A stretch of 64,000 bases of DNA from Pseudomonadota bacterium. Its GTDB lineage: Bacteria > Pseudomonadota > Gammaproteobacteria > Burkholderiales > Burkholderiaceae_C. A model generated the notes under the pieces. That model saw nothing but the letters and a program-made list of their open reading frames with translations, had not been told where the DNA came from and searched no databases. Where the stretch lies: the NCBI GenBank assembly GCA_020161065.1, contig JAIUPH010000018.1, forward strand, positions 372,001 through 436,000, given 5' to 3'. The stretch's first letter is position 1, and every line of letters starts with the position of its first letter. Both the position numbers and the translations under genes were made by a program. Shown here piece after piece: positions 38,084-47,163 of the stretch.

Positions 38084-39342
38084 CGCCCGCCGTCGCCACG
38101 GCGCCGCCGGCCACCGCCGCGCCGGTCCAAGGGCTGTTGCCCTGGCTGCTGATCGCGGCCGCCTGGACGCCTTACCTGCCGCTGGGCTGCCAGTACTTCG
38201 CCTACTTGTTATGCGGGCTGCTGGCCTTGCGCAGCCTGCACCGCGCCGGCCACTTGCACGCGGTGGCGGCCGATCCGGTGTTCAAGGCGGCCGCGCTGCT
38301 GTGGGGCTGGCTGGCGCTGTCCAGCGCCTGGTCGAGTGCGCCGGCGTCGGCGCTGGCTTCGCACCTGTGGACCTACAGCCTGATGCTGTGGGTGGCGCCG
38401 ATCGCCCTGGCCTGCCACGCCGCCACCGGCCGCCGCGCGCTCGGCCACTTCGTCGTTGCGTCGTGCCTGCTGGCCTTGCTGGTCACGCTCAATGCCGCCG
38501 GCGCGCTGCCGGCCGGCTGGACGTGGCGGCCGTTCGTCGACGTCAGCGGCAACCAGCGCATCGCGTTCTCGCTGCAGCTGGCGCTGGGCGCGGCGCTGGC
38601 GCTGCACCTGGGCATGCAGCAGCGCGACCGCCGCGCCTGGTGGGTGGCCGCCGCGGGGCTGTGCCTGGTCGGCCTGGCGCTGCAGGACCGCCGCACCGGC
38701 ATGCTGGCCGCGCCGGTGCTGCTGGCGGCATTGAGCCTGGCGCATCTGCGCCGCGGCTGGCAGCGCGCGCTGCTGCTCATGCTGATCGCCGTCGCGGCCG
38801 TCGCCGCCTGGCACTGGGTGCCCACGGTGCAGCAGCGGTTCGCCGAAGGCCTGGGCGAGTTGCAGGCCTATCACTCCGATGGCGACGTGACCACGAGCTG
38901 GGGCATGCGTGCGCGCATGTTCGAAGTCACGATGCGCATGGCCGCCGAGCACCCCATCGCCGGCCACGGCGTCGGCAGCTGGGTCAGCCAATGGCGTCCG
39001 CGCGTGGCCGGCAGCGCCGCACTGGAGATCAACACCACGCCGCACAACGAATATCTGCTGCTGCTGGTGCAAGGCGGTTTGGTGGCCTGGGCCGCGGCGC
39101 TGCTGCTGGTGCTGCGCGCGGCGCGCGGCGTGGCGCGCCGCGGCAAGGCCGGCGTGCCGGCGCTGCTGCTGTTGACCGCGTTGTGCTGGGCCGGCCTGTT
39201 CAACGTGGTGCTGCGCGACGCCAAGTTCGCGCTGCCGCTGCTGCTGCTGTCGGCGCTGGCCTGGGGCGCCGGCGGCGCGGACGGCCGGTGCGCCACGCGC
39301 ACAATGGCGCCGCCCCGCCACCCGTCCGATCCCGCTGCGTGA
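38080..39342 (+). CDS. O-antigen ligase/polymerase-type membrane protein (Wzy_C family)
   Basis: The 420-residue polytopic protein has about ten hydrophobic segments and one large loop (about 285-330) with the Wzy_C features GHGVGSWVSQWRP and TPHNEYLLLLVQGG. This family includes WaaL O-antigen ligases, Wzy polymerases and PglL-type protein O-oligosaccharyltransferases, which cannot be separated by eye. It joins or transfers lipid-linked sugars at the periplasmic face. It is coupled to the glycosyltransferase before it (ATGA) and to the large fusion gene after it (GTGA). Confidence 0.87.
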   Translation: MTPAVATAPPATAAPVQGLLPWLLIAAAWTPYLPLGCQYFAYLLCGLLALRSLHRAGHLHAVAADPVFKAAALLWGWLALSSAWSSAPASALASHLWTYSLMLWVAPIALACHAATGRRALGHFVVASCLLALLVTLNAAGALPAGWTWRPFVDVSGNQRIAFSLQLALGAALALHLGMQQRDRRAWWVAAAGLCLVGLALQDRRTGMLAAPVLLAALSLAHLRRGWQRALLLMLIAVAAVAAWHWVPTVQQRFAEGLGELQAYHSDGDVTTSWGMRARMFEVTMRMAAEHPIAGHGVGSWVSQWRPRVAGSAALEINTTPHNEYLLLLVQGGLVAWAAALLLVLRAARGVARRGKAGVPALLLLTALCWAGLFNVVLRDAKFALPLLLLSALAWGAGGADGRCATRTMAPPRHPSDPAA

Positions 39343-42300
39343 ATCCAGAAGACCCAGGCCTCGCCGCCTTGCAAGCCCAGTCCGACGCCTTGAGCCAGGA
39401 TCCGCGCTTTCGCGCCCTGCTGCACACGCATTGGCCGCAGCTCGGCCGCAACGGCGGCGGCCGGCCTTTGAGCACGCGCATCCACCCGGCCGACCAGATG
39501 CTGCTGCATTCGCTGCGCCACCACGGCGACCCGAATGCCGCCTTGAGCCAGTACTTCAACGTCGCGCTGCAGCAGTACCACGCGGCGCGGCAGGTGCTCG
39601 ACGCGTTGCTGCCGCCCGCGCACGGTCGCGTCGAGGTGCTGGACTTCGCCTGCGGCTTCGGGCGGCTGATCCGTTTCCTGTGCTGCTGCGAGCGCGAGCT
39701 GTCGATCAGCGCTTCGGAAATCCAGGACGAGGCGCTGCAGTTCGTGGCCGCCGAGTTCGGCGTGCAGACCCTGCCCTCGGCAATGCAGCCCGAAGCCTTC
39801 CAGCCGGGCCGGCGCTTCGACTTCATCTGGGTCGCCTCGCTGTTCTCGCACCTGCCCGAAGGCCTGTTCCACCGTTGGCTGCAACGCCTGCTGGGCCTGC
39901 TGACGCCCGACGGCGTGCTGTGCTTCAGCGTGCACGACGAGCGGCTGGCGCCGCCGGGCGAGCGGCTGCCGGCCGGCGGCCTGCTGTTCAAGGGCCACAG
40001 CGAGAACGCCGACCTCGACCCCGACGCCTACGGCACCACCTACGTCAGCGAAGCCTTCGTGCGCGCCGCCGTGCAGCGCGCCGCCGGCGGGCCGACCGCG
40101 CTGCACCGCATCCCCAAGGCGCTGGCGCACGAGCAGGATCTCTACGTCGTGCCGGCCAACGCGCGACGTGACCTGGCCGTGCTGGCCGGCTTCCGCCGCG
40201 GCCCCTGGGGCTGGGCCGACGAGCGCCGCATCGACGAGCACGGCCGCCTGGTCGTGCGCGGCTGGGCCGCATCGATCGACGATGGCGCGCTGGCGTCGGT
40301 GCAACTGCGCGTCGACGACGCGACCATCGATTGCCCGACCGGCCAACAGCGCCTGGACGTGCGCGACGCCTTCGACGACGCGCGGCTGTCGCACCCCGGC
40401 TGGTCGTTCATGCGCGAGCTGCCGGCCGGCCAGCGCCAGCCCTGGGTGCAGGTGACGGCGCAGACGGCGCGCGGCGAATGCGCGCTGCTCTATGCCGGCT
40501 GGCCCGGCGGGCGACCAGTAACGGCAGCGGCAGCCACGACGTCGACCGCGCAGCATGTCTACCGCCGCGAAATCGACATGGCCCAGCGCTCGTCGCTGTC
40601 GGTGCTGGCCGCGCTGGTGGCCGCCGGCTCGCGCGTGCTCGACCTCGGCACGGGCAGCGGCTCGCTGGGCCGGCTGCTGCAGCAGCGCGGGTGCCGGGTC
40701 GACGGCGTGACGTTGAGCCCCGCCGAGCGCGAGGCCGCGCAGGACGGCTACGAACGCCTGGAACTGCTGGACCTGGAGCAGCCCGGCTGGGAGCAGCGCT
40801 TCGAGCGCGCGGCCTACGACTACGTGATCTGCGCCGACGTGCTGGAACACCTGCGCGAGCCCGAGCGCGTGCTGCAGGCCTGCCACGGCCTGCTGCGCGC
40901 CGACGGCTGGCTGCTGGCCTCGGTGCCTAACGTCGCTTATGCGGGCATGGTGCTGGAGCTGATGCACGGCGACTGGAAGTACGGCCCCGAGGGCCTGCTC
41001 GACCGCACCCACCTGCGCTTCTACACGCGGCGCTCCTTCGGGCGGCTGCTGGCCGCGCAGGGCTGGCGCGTCGAACGCGTCGAGCCGATCGACCTGACCT
41101 GGTACTACACCGAGTTCTGGACGCCGTTCGACCGCTTGCCGCCGGCCGTCGCGCGTTACCTGCTGGCACAGCCCGACGCCTCGGCGTACCAACTCGTGTT
41201 CGCGGCGCGGCAGGCCGATGCCGCGGCCACGGCGCATCCGCAACAAGCCGCGGTGCCGGCCGCCGACCCCGCCGTGCACGTGGCGGTGTTCGCCAGCACG
41301 CTGGAAGCGGTCGACGCCGAACAGCGGCCCCTGCGCATCGCCCGCCTGGGCCGTGTCGGCGAACCGGCGCAGACGCTGTCGTTCGAGATCCCGGCGCAGG
41401 CGATGCCGGCCGCCGGCCTGCGCTGGCATGCCGCCGACCGACCAGGTTATGTGCACCTGCGGGCCCTCGCGCTGCGCGACCGCGAGGGGCGCACGGTCTG
41501 GCAATGGCAGGCCGGCCAAGGCGCCGACGAGCGCATCCGCACCGCCGACCGCCGGCAGGTCGACTTCGGCCAGCTCGACGCCGAGGGCCGGGCGCTGGTG
41601 CTGCGCCTGACCGGCGACGACCCCAGCCTGCGCCTCCCGGTCGACGCCGATCAAGCGTTAGGCCACGGCCCCTGGCGGCTGGACATCGTCTGCGGCTGGC
41701 CGCTCTCGGCCGACTACCGGGCGGTGCAGGCGGCGCTGCCGCGCGAGGCGGTGGTCGAGGTGATCGTCCCCGTCTACGGCGGCCTGTCGCACCTGCAAGC
41801 CTGCCTGGCCAGCGTGCTGGCCGCCCGCTGCCGCAGCGCCTGGCACCTGACGGTGATCGACGACGCCAGCCCCGGCGCCGCGGTGGGCCGCTGGCTGCGC
41901 GAGTTTGCCGCGCTGCACCCCGAAGTGAGCGTGCTGACCAACGCCCGCAACCTGGGCTTCACCGGCACGGTGAACCTGGGCATGCGCTTGGCCGGGCGCC
42001 GCGACGTGCTGCTGCTCAACAGCGACACCGAGGTGGCCGACGGCTGGATCGACCGCCTGCGCCACGCCGCCGACAGCGGCTCGCGCGTCGGCACCGTCAC
42101 GCCTTTCTCGAACAACGCGACCATCTGCTCGTTCCCGAACTTCTGCGAGGCCAACGCGCTGCCCGCGGGCCAGAGCACGGCCACGCTGGACCGCTTGTTC
42201 GCGAGCCTGAATGCCGAGCGCACGATCGACGTGCCGACCGCGGTGGGCTTTTGCATGTACATCCGCCGCGACTGCCTGGACGAGACCGGCGCTTTCGACG

Positions 42301-42578
42301 CCGAGGCCTTCGGCGCCGGCTACGGCGAAGAGAACGACTTCTGCCTGCGCGCCAGCGCGCGCGGCTGGCGCCACCTGCATGCGCTGGACGTCTTCGTTCA
42401 GCACGCCGGCGGCGTGAGCTTCAGCAGCCGCCAGCAGGCGCTGCAGGCCCAGGCGCTGGCGCAGATGCGGCGGCTGCATCCGCAGTACGAAGCGCTGGTG
42501 CGCGCCTACGTGCTGCGCGACCCGGCGCGGCCTTATCGCGACGCGGTGGCTCAGGCGCTGGCGTCGTCGGCCGCGTAG
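39339..42578 (+). CDS. Fusion protein: two methyltransferase domains plus family 2 glycosyltransferase
   Basis: The 1079-residue protein starts at a GTG overlapping the previous stop. Domain 1 (about 95-260) is a class I SAM methyltransferase with VLDFACGFGRLIRF. A linker (about 285-400) of beta type with LVVRGWAASID and GWSFMRELP follows. Domain 2 (about 405-625) is a second SAM methyltransferase with SRVLDLGTGSGSLGRLL, YVICADVLEHLREPE and DRTHLRFYT. A further beta-rich region (about 645-795) precedes the C-terminal GT2 domain (about 803-1075) with VEVIVPVYGG, VIDDASPG, NLGFTGTVNLGM and LLLNSDTEV. It probably builds and methylates a surface glycan, possibly capping chain ends. Its 3-prime end overlaps the next, opposite gene by 28 bp. 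Confidence 0.9.
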   Translation: MNPEDPGLAALQAQSDALSQDPRFRALLHTHWPQLGRNGGGRPLSTRIHPADQMLLHSLRHHGDPNAALSQYFNVALQQYHAARQVLDALLPPAHGRVEVLDFACGFGRLIRFLCCCERELSISASEIQDEALQFVAAEFGVQTLPSAMQPEAFQPGRRFDFIWVASLFSHLPEGLFHRWLQRLLGLLTPDGVLCFSVHDERLAPPGERLPAGGLLFKGHSENADLDPDAYGTTYVSEAFVRAAVQRAAGGPTALHRIPKALAHEQDLYVVPANARRDLAVLAGFRRGPWGWADERRIDEHGRLVVRGWAASIDDGALASVQLRVDDATIDCPTGQQRLDVRDAFDDARLSHPGWSFMRELPAGQRQPWVQVTAQTARGECALLYAGWPGGRPVTAAAATTSTAQHVYRREIDMAQRSSLSVLAALVAAGSRVLDLGTGSGSLGRLLQQRGCRVDGVTLSPAEREAAQDGYERLELLDLEQPGWEQRFERAAYDYVICADVLEHLREPERVLQACHGLLRADGWLLASVPNVAYAGMVLELMHGDWKYGPEGLLDRTHLRFYTRRSFGRLLAAQGWRVERVEPIDLTWYYTEFWTPFDRLPPAVARYLLAQPDASAYQLVFAARQADAAATAHPQQAAVPAADPAVHVAVFASTLEAVDAEQRPLRIARLGRVGEPAQTLSFEIPAQAMPAAGLRWHAADRPGYVHLRALALRDREGRTVWQWQAGQGADERIRTADRRQVDFGQLDAEGRALVLRLTGDDPSLRLPVDADQALGHGPWRLDIVCGWPLSADYRAVQAALPREAVVEVIVPVYGGLSHLQACLASVLAARCRSAWHLTVIDDASPGAAVGRWLREFAALHPEVSVLTNARNLGFTGTVNLGMRLAGRRDVLLLNSDTEVADGWIDRLRHAADSGSRVGTVTPFSNNATICSFPNFCEANALPAGQSTATLDRLFASLNAERTIDVPTAVGFCMYIRRDCLDETGAFDAEAFGAGYGEENDFCLRASARGWRHLHALDVFVQHAGGVSFSSRQQALQAQALAQMRRLHPQYEALVRAYVLRDPARPYRDAVAQALASSAA

Positions 42579-44023
42579 CGCAGCGCGGTGAGCTTGTCGG
42601 CCTCGGCGATCGCCGGCGCCGGATGGCCCAAGGCGGCGCGGCGGACCAGCCTTGAAGGCCGCGCCGGCGGCGGCTCAGCCGACAGCCGCCGCCCGGCATG
42701 CAGGCGATGCGCTTCGTGCGCGCGACTGGCCGGCGCGTCGATCAGCCAGACCAGTCCGCAGGCGGCGTCGGCCTGGCGGTCGATGGCGGTCTGCAGCAGC
42801 ACCTCCACGTGGTCGGCGTACAGGCGGTGGCGGGCCTCTTCGGCCAGCAGCACCCAGTCGCCACGTGCCACGTCGGTGGCCAGCGCCGCCAGCGGCGTGC
42901 CTGGCGGCACCGTGGCCCATTCGATCGCCAGCGCGGCCTGCCAAGGCTCGCACAGCGCGCGCAGCGCGGGCCGGCTGCCGTCGTCGACCACCACGGTCTG
43001 CAAGGGCCGGTGGGTCTGGTTCGCCAGGCCGCGCAGCCAGTGCCGCACATCGTCGTCGCTGCCCTCGGGCCGCAACAGCACGCTGACCAGCGGCCGCGGC
43101 TGGACTTGCTCGGCTTGCGACTGGAAGGGATGGAAAGAACCTTCGCGCCGCTGTTCGTAGTCCCAACCATTGAAGCAAGGCTCGAAGCCCGGCCCCGCGG
43201 TGCGCGTGCGGCGGAAGTAGGGGTAGTGGCGCGCGAACTTCAGCCCGGCCCGCAGCAGCCCACGGCGGTGGCCGGCAAAAGCCTGCGGGCCGCGGACCTG
43301 TCGCCACAGCTGGCCCAGTCCGTCCAGCACATGGCGGCGACCGGCAAAACGCGTGCGCAGGCACAGGTTGGCGAAGGCGCCGCCCAGCGCGGCCAGCGGC
43401 TTCATTTCGCCGGCTTCGCTGTAGGTGCGGTGCACGACCGCGCAGCGCGGCAGGTAGCGCAGCCGCCAGCCGCGGCAGCGCAAACGCCACGACAGGTCCA
43501 CGTCTTCGCAGTACATAAAGAAGCGCGGCTCGAAGCCCTGCACCTCGCGCAGCGCCTGCGTGCGCAGCAGGACCGCGGCACCGCTGCACCAGCCGGTGTC
43601 GCCGGTCGCCGGATCGTAGTCCTTGGGATGCTCGTACGGGATCTGGCGCAGCTCCCAAGCGGCGACTTGCGCGTCGTCGTCGCGGGCGCTGTCCCACAAG
43701 CGCTGCAGCGCGCCGGGCTCGGGAATGGCGTCCTGGTTGAGCAGCAGCAGATGCGACGCGGCCACGTCCGGCAGCACGGCATTGATCGCGCGGCCGAAGC
43801 CGAGGTTGCCGCGGCCGCCGCCGATGCGAACGGCAACACCGCCAGCGCGCAGCCGGTCCACCACGGCGGCCAGCCCGGGCGTGGTCTGTGGACCTTCGTC
43901 GTTATGCCAGAGGTGAACGGTGACGACCGAGCCCGGCGTGCAGGCCTGCGCGATGGCTTCGAGCCCGGCCTGCAGCTCGGCCAGCCGCGGCCGATAGACG
44001 ACGATCACGACGTCCAGCCGCAT
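42551..44023 (-). CDS. Family 2 glycosyltransferase with a second GT-like half
   Basis: The 490-residue protein has an N-terminal rhamnosyltransferase-like GT2 domain (LDVVIVVYRP, GNLGFGRAINAVLP, LLLNQDAIPEPGAL, RFFMYCEDVDLSWRLR). Its C-terminal half (about 300-420) resembles a second, shortened GT-A start (PLVSVLLRPEG, LANQTHRPLQTVVVDDGSRP, DWVLLAEEARHRLYADHV). The second half lacks a clear DxD, so it may be inactive. An ATG at 44023 precedes the domain; a GTG five codons earlier is also open. It converges on the fusion gene and lies 29 bp after the foldase gene. Confidence 0.85.
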   Translation of the reverse strand: MRLDVVIVVYRPRLAELQAGLEAIAQACTPGSVVTVHLWHNDEGPQTTPGLAAVVDRLRAGGVAVRIGGGRGNLGFGRAINAVLPDVAASHLLLLNQDAIPEPGALQRLWDSARDDDAQVAAWELRQIPYEHPKDYDPATGDTGWCSGAAVLLRTQALREVQGFEPRFFMYCEDVDLSWRLRCRGWRLRYLPRCAVVHRTYSEAGEMKPLAALGGAFANLCLRTRFAGRRHVLDGLGQLWRQVRGPQAFAGHRRGLLRAGLKFARHYPYFRRTRTAGPGFEPCFNGWDYEQRREGSFHPFQSQAEQVQPRPLVSVLLRPEGSDDDVRHWLRGLANQTHRPLQTVVVDDGSRPALRALCEPWQAALAIEWATVPPGTPLAALATDVARGDWVLLAEEARHRLYADHVEVLLQTAIDRQADAACGLVWLIDAPASRAHEAHRLHAGRRLSAEPPPARPSRLVRRAALGHPAPAIAEADKLTALRYAADDASA

Positions 44024-44052
44024 CGGCTCGCGGCGCACGCAGTCGGCCCGGA

Positions 44053-44973
44053 TCAGGGCTTGGCGGCGGTCTTCTTGGCGTACTCGGCCGCCATCGCCTC
44101 CAGGCCCGGCACATCGACCTTGGCGCCGCGCGAGATGGCCTCGACGCGGGTCTGCCGCGCTTCGTTCTGAGCCTTGGCGCGCACTTCGTTCTCCAAGGTC
44201 TCGCGCACGTCCTCGAACGGCTGGATCCCGGCCTCGCGACGGTTGACCAGTTGGATGATGTGGAAGCCGAACTGAGTCTCGACCAGGTTGGGGTCGATCT
44301 CGCCAGGCTTCGTGAGCTTGCCCACCGCATCCTCGAAAGGCTTGACCATGGTACCGGCCGAGAACCAGCCCAGATCACCGCCCTTGGCGGCACTGGCATA
44401 GTCGCCTGAGAACTTGCGGGCTGCGTCTTCGAACGGCAGCCCGCCCTTGATCTTGGCCAGCAGGTCGGCGGCCCGCTCCTTGGCTTTGCCGTCAGCGCTG
44501 TGGCCGATCAGGATGTGGCGGGCCCGCGTCTGCGCCGGCGCTTCGAAGCGCTTCGGGTTGCTGCGATAGACGTCTCTCGCGTACGCCGCCAGCGTTTCAT
44601 CGCTGAGCTTGACGCTCTGCTGAATGGCGCCCAACTGCGCGTCGGACAGGATTCTTTCCCGCGCTTGCGCCAGCGCGGCGGCGACCTCGGGATTCTTGTC
44701 GAGGCCGGACTTCAAGGCATCCGCGGCGAGTACGCGGCGGATGTAGACCTGCTCGGCCTGGCGGGACAGGTTGTCGATGCGCGCCATCACGGCGGCACGC
44801 GAAGCTTCGGGAACGCGCTCCATGGCCGCTTCGATATCGGCACGGGTGACGACGATGGCGCCGTTTTCACCCGTCACCAGCGGCGCGGAGGATTGTGCAG
44901 CGGCTGGCAGCGCGAGGGCCGCGAGCATGACGAGGGTGGTGGCGGCGAGGGAGCGGGAGCGGATGGACACCAT
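44053..44973 (-). CDS. Parvulin-type peptidyl-prolyl isomerase (periplasmic foldase)
   Basis: The 306-residue exported protein has a signal peptide (LVMLAALALPAAAQS, cut near residue 27). A helical N-terminal SurA/PrsA-like part (about 35-145) is followed by a parvulin domain (about 150-250: RARHILIGHSADGK, FSGDYASAAKGGDLGWFSAGTMVKPFED split, GFHIIQLVNRRE). It should assist folding of exported proteins. It is transcribed away from the big secreted-protein gene's terminators and precedes the glycosyltransferase at 42.5-44 kb. EpsD-like foldases of polysaccharide loci are the closest match I recall. Confidence 0.9.
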   Translation of the reverse strand: MVSIRSRSLAATTLVMLAALALPAAAQSSAPLVTGENGAIVVTRADIEAAMERVPEASRAAVMARIDNLSRQAEQVYIRRVLAADALKSGLDKNPEVAAALAQARERILSDAQLGAIQQSVKLSDETLAAYARDVYRSNPKRFEAPAQTRARHILIGHSADGKAKERAADLLAKIKGGLPFEDAARKFSGDYASAAKGGDLGWFSAGTMVKPFEDAVGKLTKPGEIDPNLVETQFGFHIIQLVNRREAGIQPFEDVRETLENEVRAKAQNEARQTRVEAISRGAKVDVPGLEAMAAEYAKKTAAKP

Positions 44974-45058
44974 GGGTCAAGCGGAAGAAAGTGGACAAGC
45001 CGGACTTTGACGGCTTGGTTCGGCAGGGGTTCGGTGGCAGGCCGAAGAAAACAAAAAG

Positions 45059-45089
45059 GGCCACAGGCGGCACTGCGCCGGCTGCGGCC
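45059..45089 (-). terminator. Second terminator after the exported-protein gene
   Basis: On the minus strand, arms GGCCGCAG and CTGTGGCC (one G-U pair) enclose a 15-base loop and are followed by CTTTTTGTTTTC. It lies 20 bp beyond the first terminator and would catch readthrough. Confidence 0.65.
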
Positions 45090-45108
45090 TTGCGTCGGCT
45101 TGGGACGC

Positions 45109-45133
45109 AAAAAGGGGCGGGTTGCCCCGCCCC
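45109..45133 (-). terminator. First terminator after the exported-protein gene
   Basis: A perfect 8-bp stem GGGGCGGG with loop GCAA closes with CCCGCCCC and is followed on the minus strand by a run of five T. It begins 22 bp after the stop codon at 45155. Confidence 0.9.
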
Positions 45134-45154
45134 ATTGCTACCCCAAAAAACCGA

Positions 45155-46957
45155 TCAGAAACGCGTCGTGCGGTGCGGGAAGGTGATCCCGTAGTTGCCC
45201 GACACGCCGGCCGCAACTTGGCCGTTCGTCAGCTGCATGAACGAGCCGCCGACGATCGGCAGACCCAATTGCGGGGCGACGGGACCCGGAGCCGTACCGG
45301 CCAAGCCAGGCGTCGACAGACGAGCCCAACCGTTGACGTTGGTACCCGTCAGATCCTTCTTGGTCAGTTGCGCGCCCAGGGCACCGCCACCGCTGGCGTT
45401 GTTGAAGGTCAGCACGCTGACTTCACCGCAGATGGTCAGCGGCGCGGTCGGCGTTCCCGGAGAGATCACGAACTGGCTGGTCGAACCGACGAAGGTTTCT
45501 TCGCGGTCGGCGTTGACAGCCGTCTTCCGGTTGTTCGGCACCGGGCTCGTCAGACCAGCAGCCGTACCCACGCCGGTGACGCAGATCAGGTTGCCTTCGG
45601 CCGTGGTGTTCGCCTTCGCGTAGCGATTGCTGGCGCCGCCGACGGAGGCGTTCGTGTCGCTGAACTCCAGGTCAGTGAACACCGTCGTCGCCGTAGCGGC
45701 GCTCGTGCCGTAGTTGCGCGCAACGTTGTAGCGACGGGAGGCCGACGAGAACACCCAGTCGGTCTTGGCCAGCAGGCCCGCGTCAGAAACGAATTCGTTC
45801 ATCACCGAACTCACCGCATACGCATCCGTCAGACGCGACGCTTGACGCTTGGTGGCAACACCCGCGGCCAAAGCACCGAGATCGCCATTCAGGTACGGCG
45901 TGGACAGATCCGGGAAGTCGTACAGCGCGGCGGCGACATAGCTCGAGGCCGTCGTCGGGAGTTGCGGGACGCCGCGCAAAGCCGGAGCGACGACGGACTC
46001 ACTGTCCGCCACCGCGCCACGCAGCAACGGATCGGCAGTCATTGTCTGCGCCTCGGCGTAGGGGACAGGCGTCGACAGCTGCGGCGAGAACACGATGTTG
46101 CCGTAGGCAGGCATCGAAACCGCGGTGTCATAGGCCTCAACGGCATCGCCCAGGCCAGCATACGAAGTGGCGAGCGGCACATTGATGATGGTCCAAGTGG
46201 CAGTCAGGCCACCCGTCGGGACGTCCAGACCCATCTGCACCGCAGCGGTACCAGCCGGCGCGGTATTGCGCGAAACCGGGACGGTCGCCAGCGCGGCGAT
46301 GGCGGGGTTGGACTCGGCGCAGTTCTTCGGCACACCGGCGGAGTGCTTGATCGAGTCGTACAGCGGGTTGATATCAGCCGTGGCCGGCAACAGACGCGCC
46401 GTGAACGCGTCGCCGATGGCGGGGACGTCACCAGGGTAAATGTCGGCCATGTTGAGGATTTCAACGTAGCCTTCCAGCGTTTCCTTGGCTTGCGCGTCGA
46501 CCGACTGGTACGAAGCCAGGCGACCCGTGACGAAGGTGGAACCGTCGATCGCGTTGGGGATCGTGCAGCTCTTGTCCTTGGTCAGCAGCTTGGCCTTGCC
46601 CGAGGTCGCGTCCTTCGTGACGGTGCCGGTCCAGACATCACCGGGCGACATCAGCAGCGTGAAGTCGAACACGTCGTCGGAGTTGGACGCGCCGCGGAAG
46701 CGAACCTTCACCGCCTTGCCGTTGCGCATGTCGGTGTTGGTGATGCTGAGGTACGTATCGTTGCCGCTGGCTGCCGTGTAGTAGGGGACGACGACGATGT
46801 GGCCGATGCCCTCCTTGTTGGCGTACAAGAGATCGGCGGCGGTGACATTGTCGATCGCGGGCGCACCAGCCGGTCCGACCACGGCAGCGTTCGCGCCGAC
46901 GAAGGCGGCTCCGGTGAGCACGGCCGCGGCGCACTGGGCAACAAGGGTTCTCTTCAT
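45155..46957 (-). CDS. Large exported surface-type protein, family unknown
   Basis: The 600-residue protein has a clear signal peptide (MKRTLVAQCAAAVLTGAAFVGANA, 24 residues, given as MKRTLVAQCAAA to FVGANA), cut before AVVGPAG. The mature part is rich in Thr, Ser, Ala, Gly and Val. It has few lysines, no repeats and no membrane helix. It ends in an aromatic residue (RTTRF), as outer-membrane proteins often do. I count four cysteines after the signal (SCTIP, NCAES, ICVTG, ICGEV). I do not recognise the family; similar unnamed surface proteins exist in Leptothrix-like bacteria. Codon use is less GC-extreme than its neighbours, and a GGAG site, a long leader and two terminators suggest high expression. 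The foldase and type II secretion genes flank it. Confidence 0.8.
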   Translation of the reverse strand: MKRTLVAQCAAAVLTGAAFVGANAAVVGPAGAPAIDNVTAADLLYANKEGIGHIVVVPYYTAASGNDTYLSITNTDMRNGKAVKVRFRGASNSDDVFDFTLLMSPGDVWTGTVTKDATSGKAKLLTKDKSCTIPNAIDGSTFVTGRLASYQSVDAQAKETLEGYVEILNMADIYPGDVPAIGDAFTARLLPATADINPLYDSIKHSAGVPKNCAESNPAIAALATVPVSRNTAPAGTAAVQMGLDVPTGGLTATWTIINVPLATSYAGLGDAVEAYDTAVSMPAYGNIVFSPQLSTPVPYAEAQTMTADPLLRGAVADSESVVAPALRGVPQLPTTASSYVAAALYDFPDLSTPYLNGDLGALAAGVATKRQASRLTDAYAVSSVMNEFVSDAGLLAKTDWVFSSASRRYNVARNYGTSAATATTVFTDLEFSDTNASVGGASNRYAKANTTAEGNLICVTGVGTAAGLTSPVPNNRKTAVNADREETFVGSTSQFVISPGTPTAPLTICGEVSVLTFNNASGGGALGAQLTKKDLTGTNVNGWARLSTPGLAGTAPGPVAPQLGLPIVGGSFMQLTNGQVAAGVSGNYGITFPHRTTRF

Positions 46958-47163
46958 GATTACGTTGACTCCGGGGTAGATATTGAATAGCGCAACGGAA
47001 GCAATCACGCTCCCGTCAATGTAGCACAGGGTTTTGGGGTCACTATCCGGGAAGCACCCCGAATGCCCTGCATGTTGAGATTTCGCAACAGACGTCTGTC
47101 CTGTTCACCTCGATAGGCGGGGTCCTCCTGATTTATAGACAAACGAACGGTGAGCATGGGGCT
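46958..47163 (-). promoter_or_regulatory. Upstream region of the exported-protein gene with a 12-bp palindrome
   Basis: The 206-bp non-coding stretch carries a perfect palindrome ACAGACGTCTGT at 47088-47099, a candidate operator. It also carries AT-rich -10-like sequences on the minus strand (CTACATTG near 47020 and GCTATTCAATATC near 46985) and a GGAG ribosome site (46968-46971). It is less GC-rich than the flanking genes. Which box is the true promoter is not clear. Confidence 0.5.
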
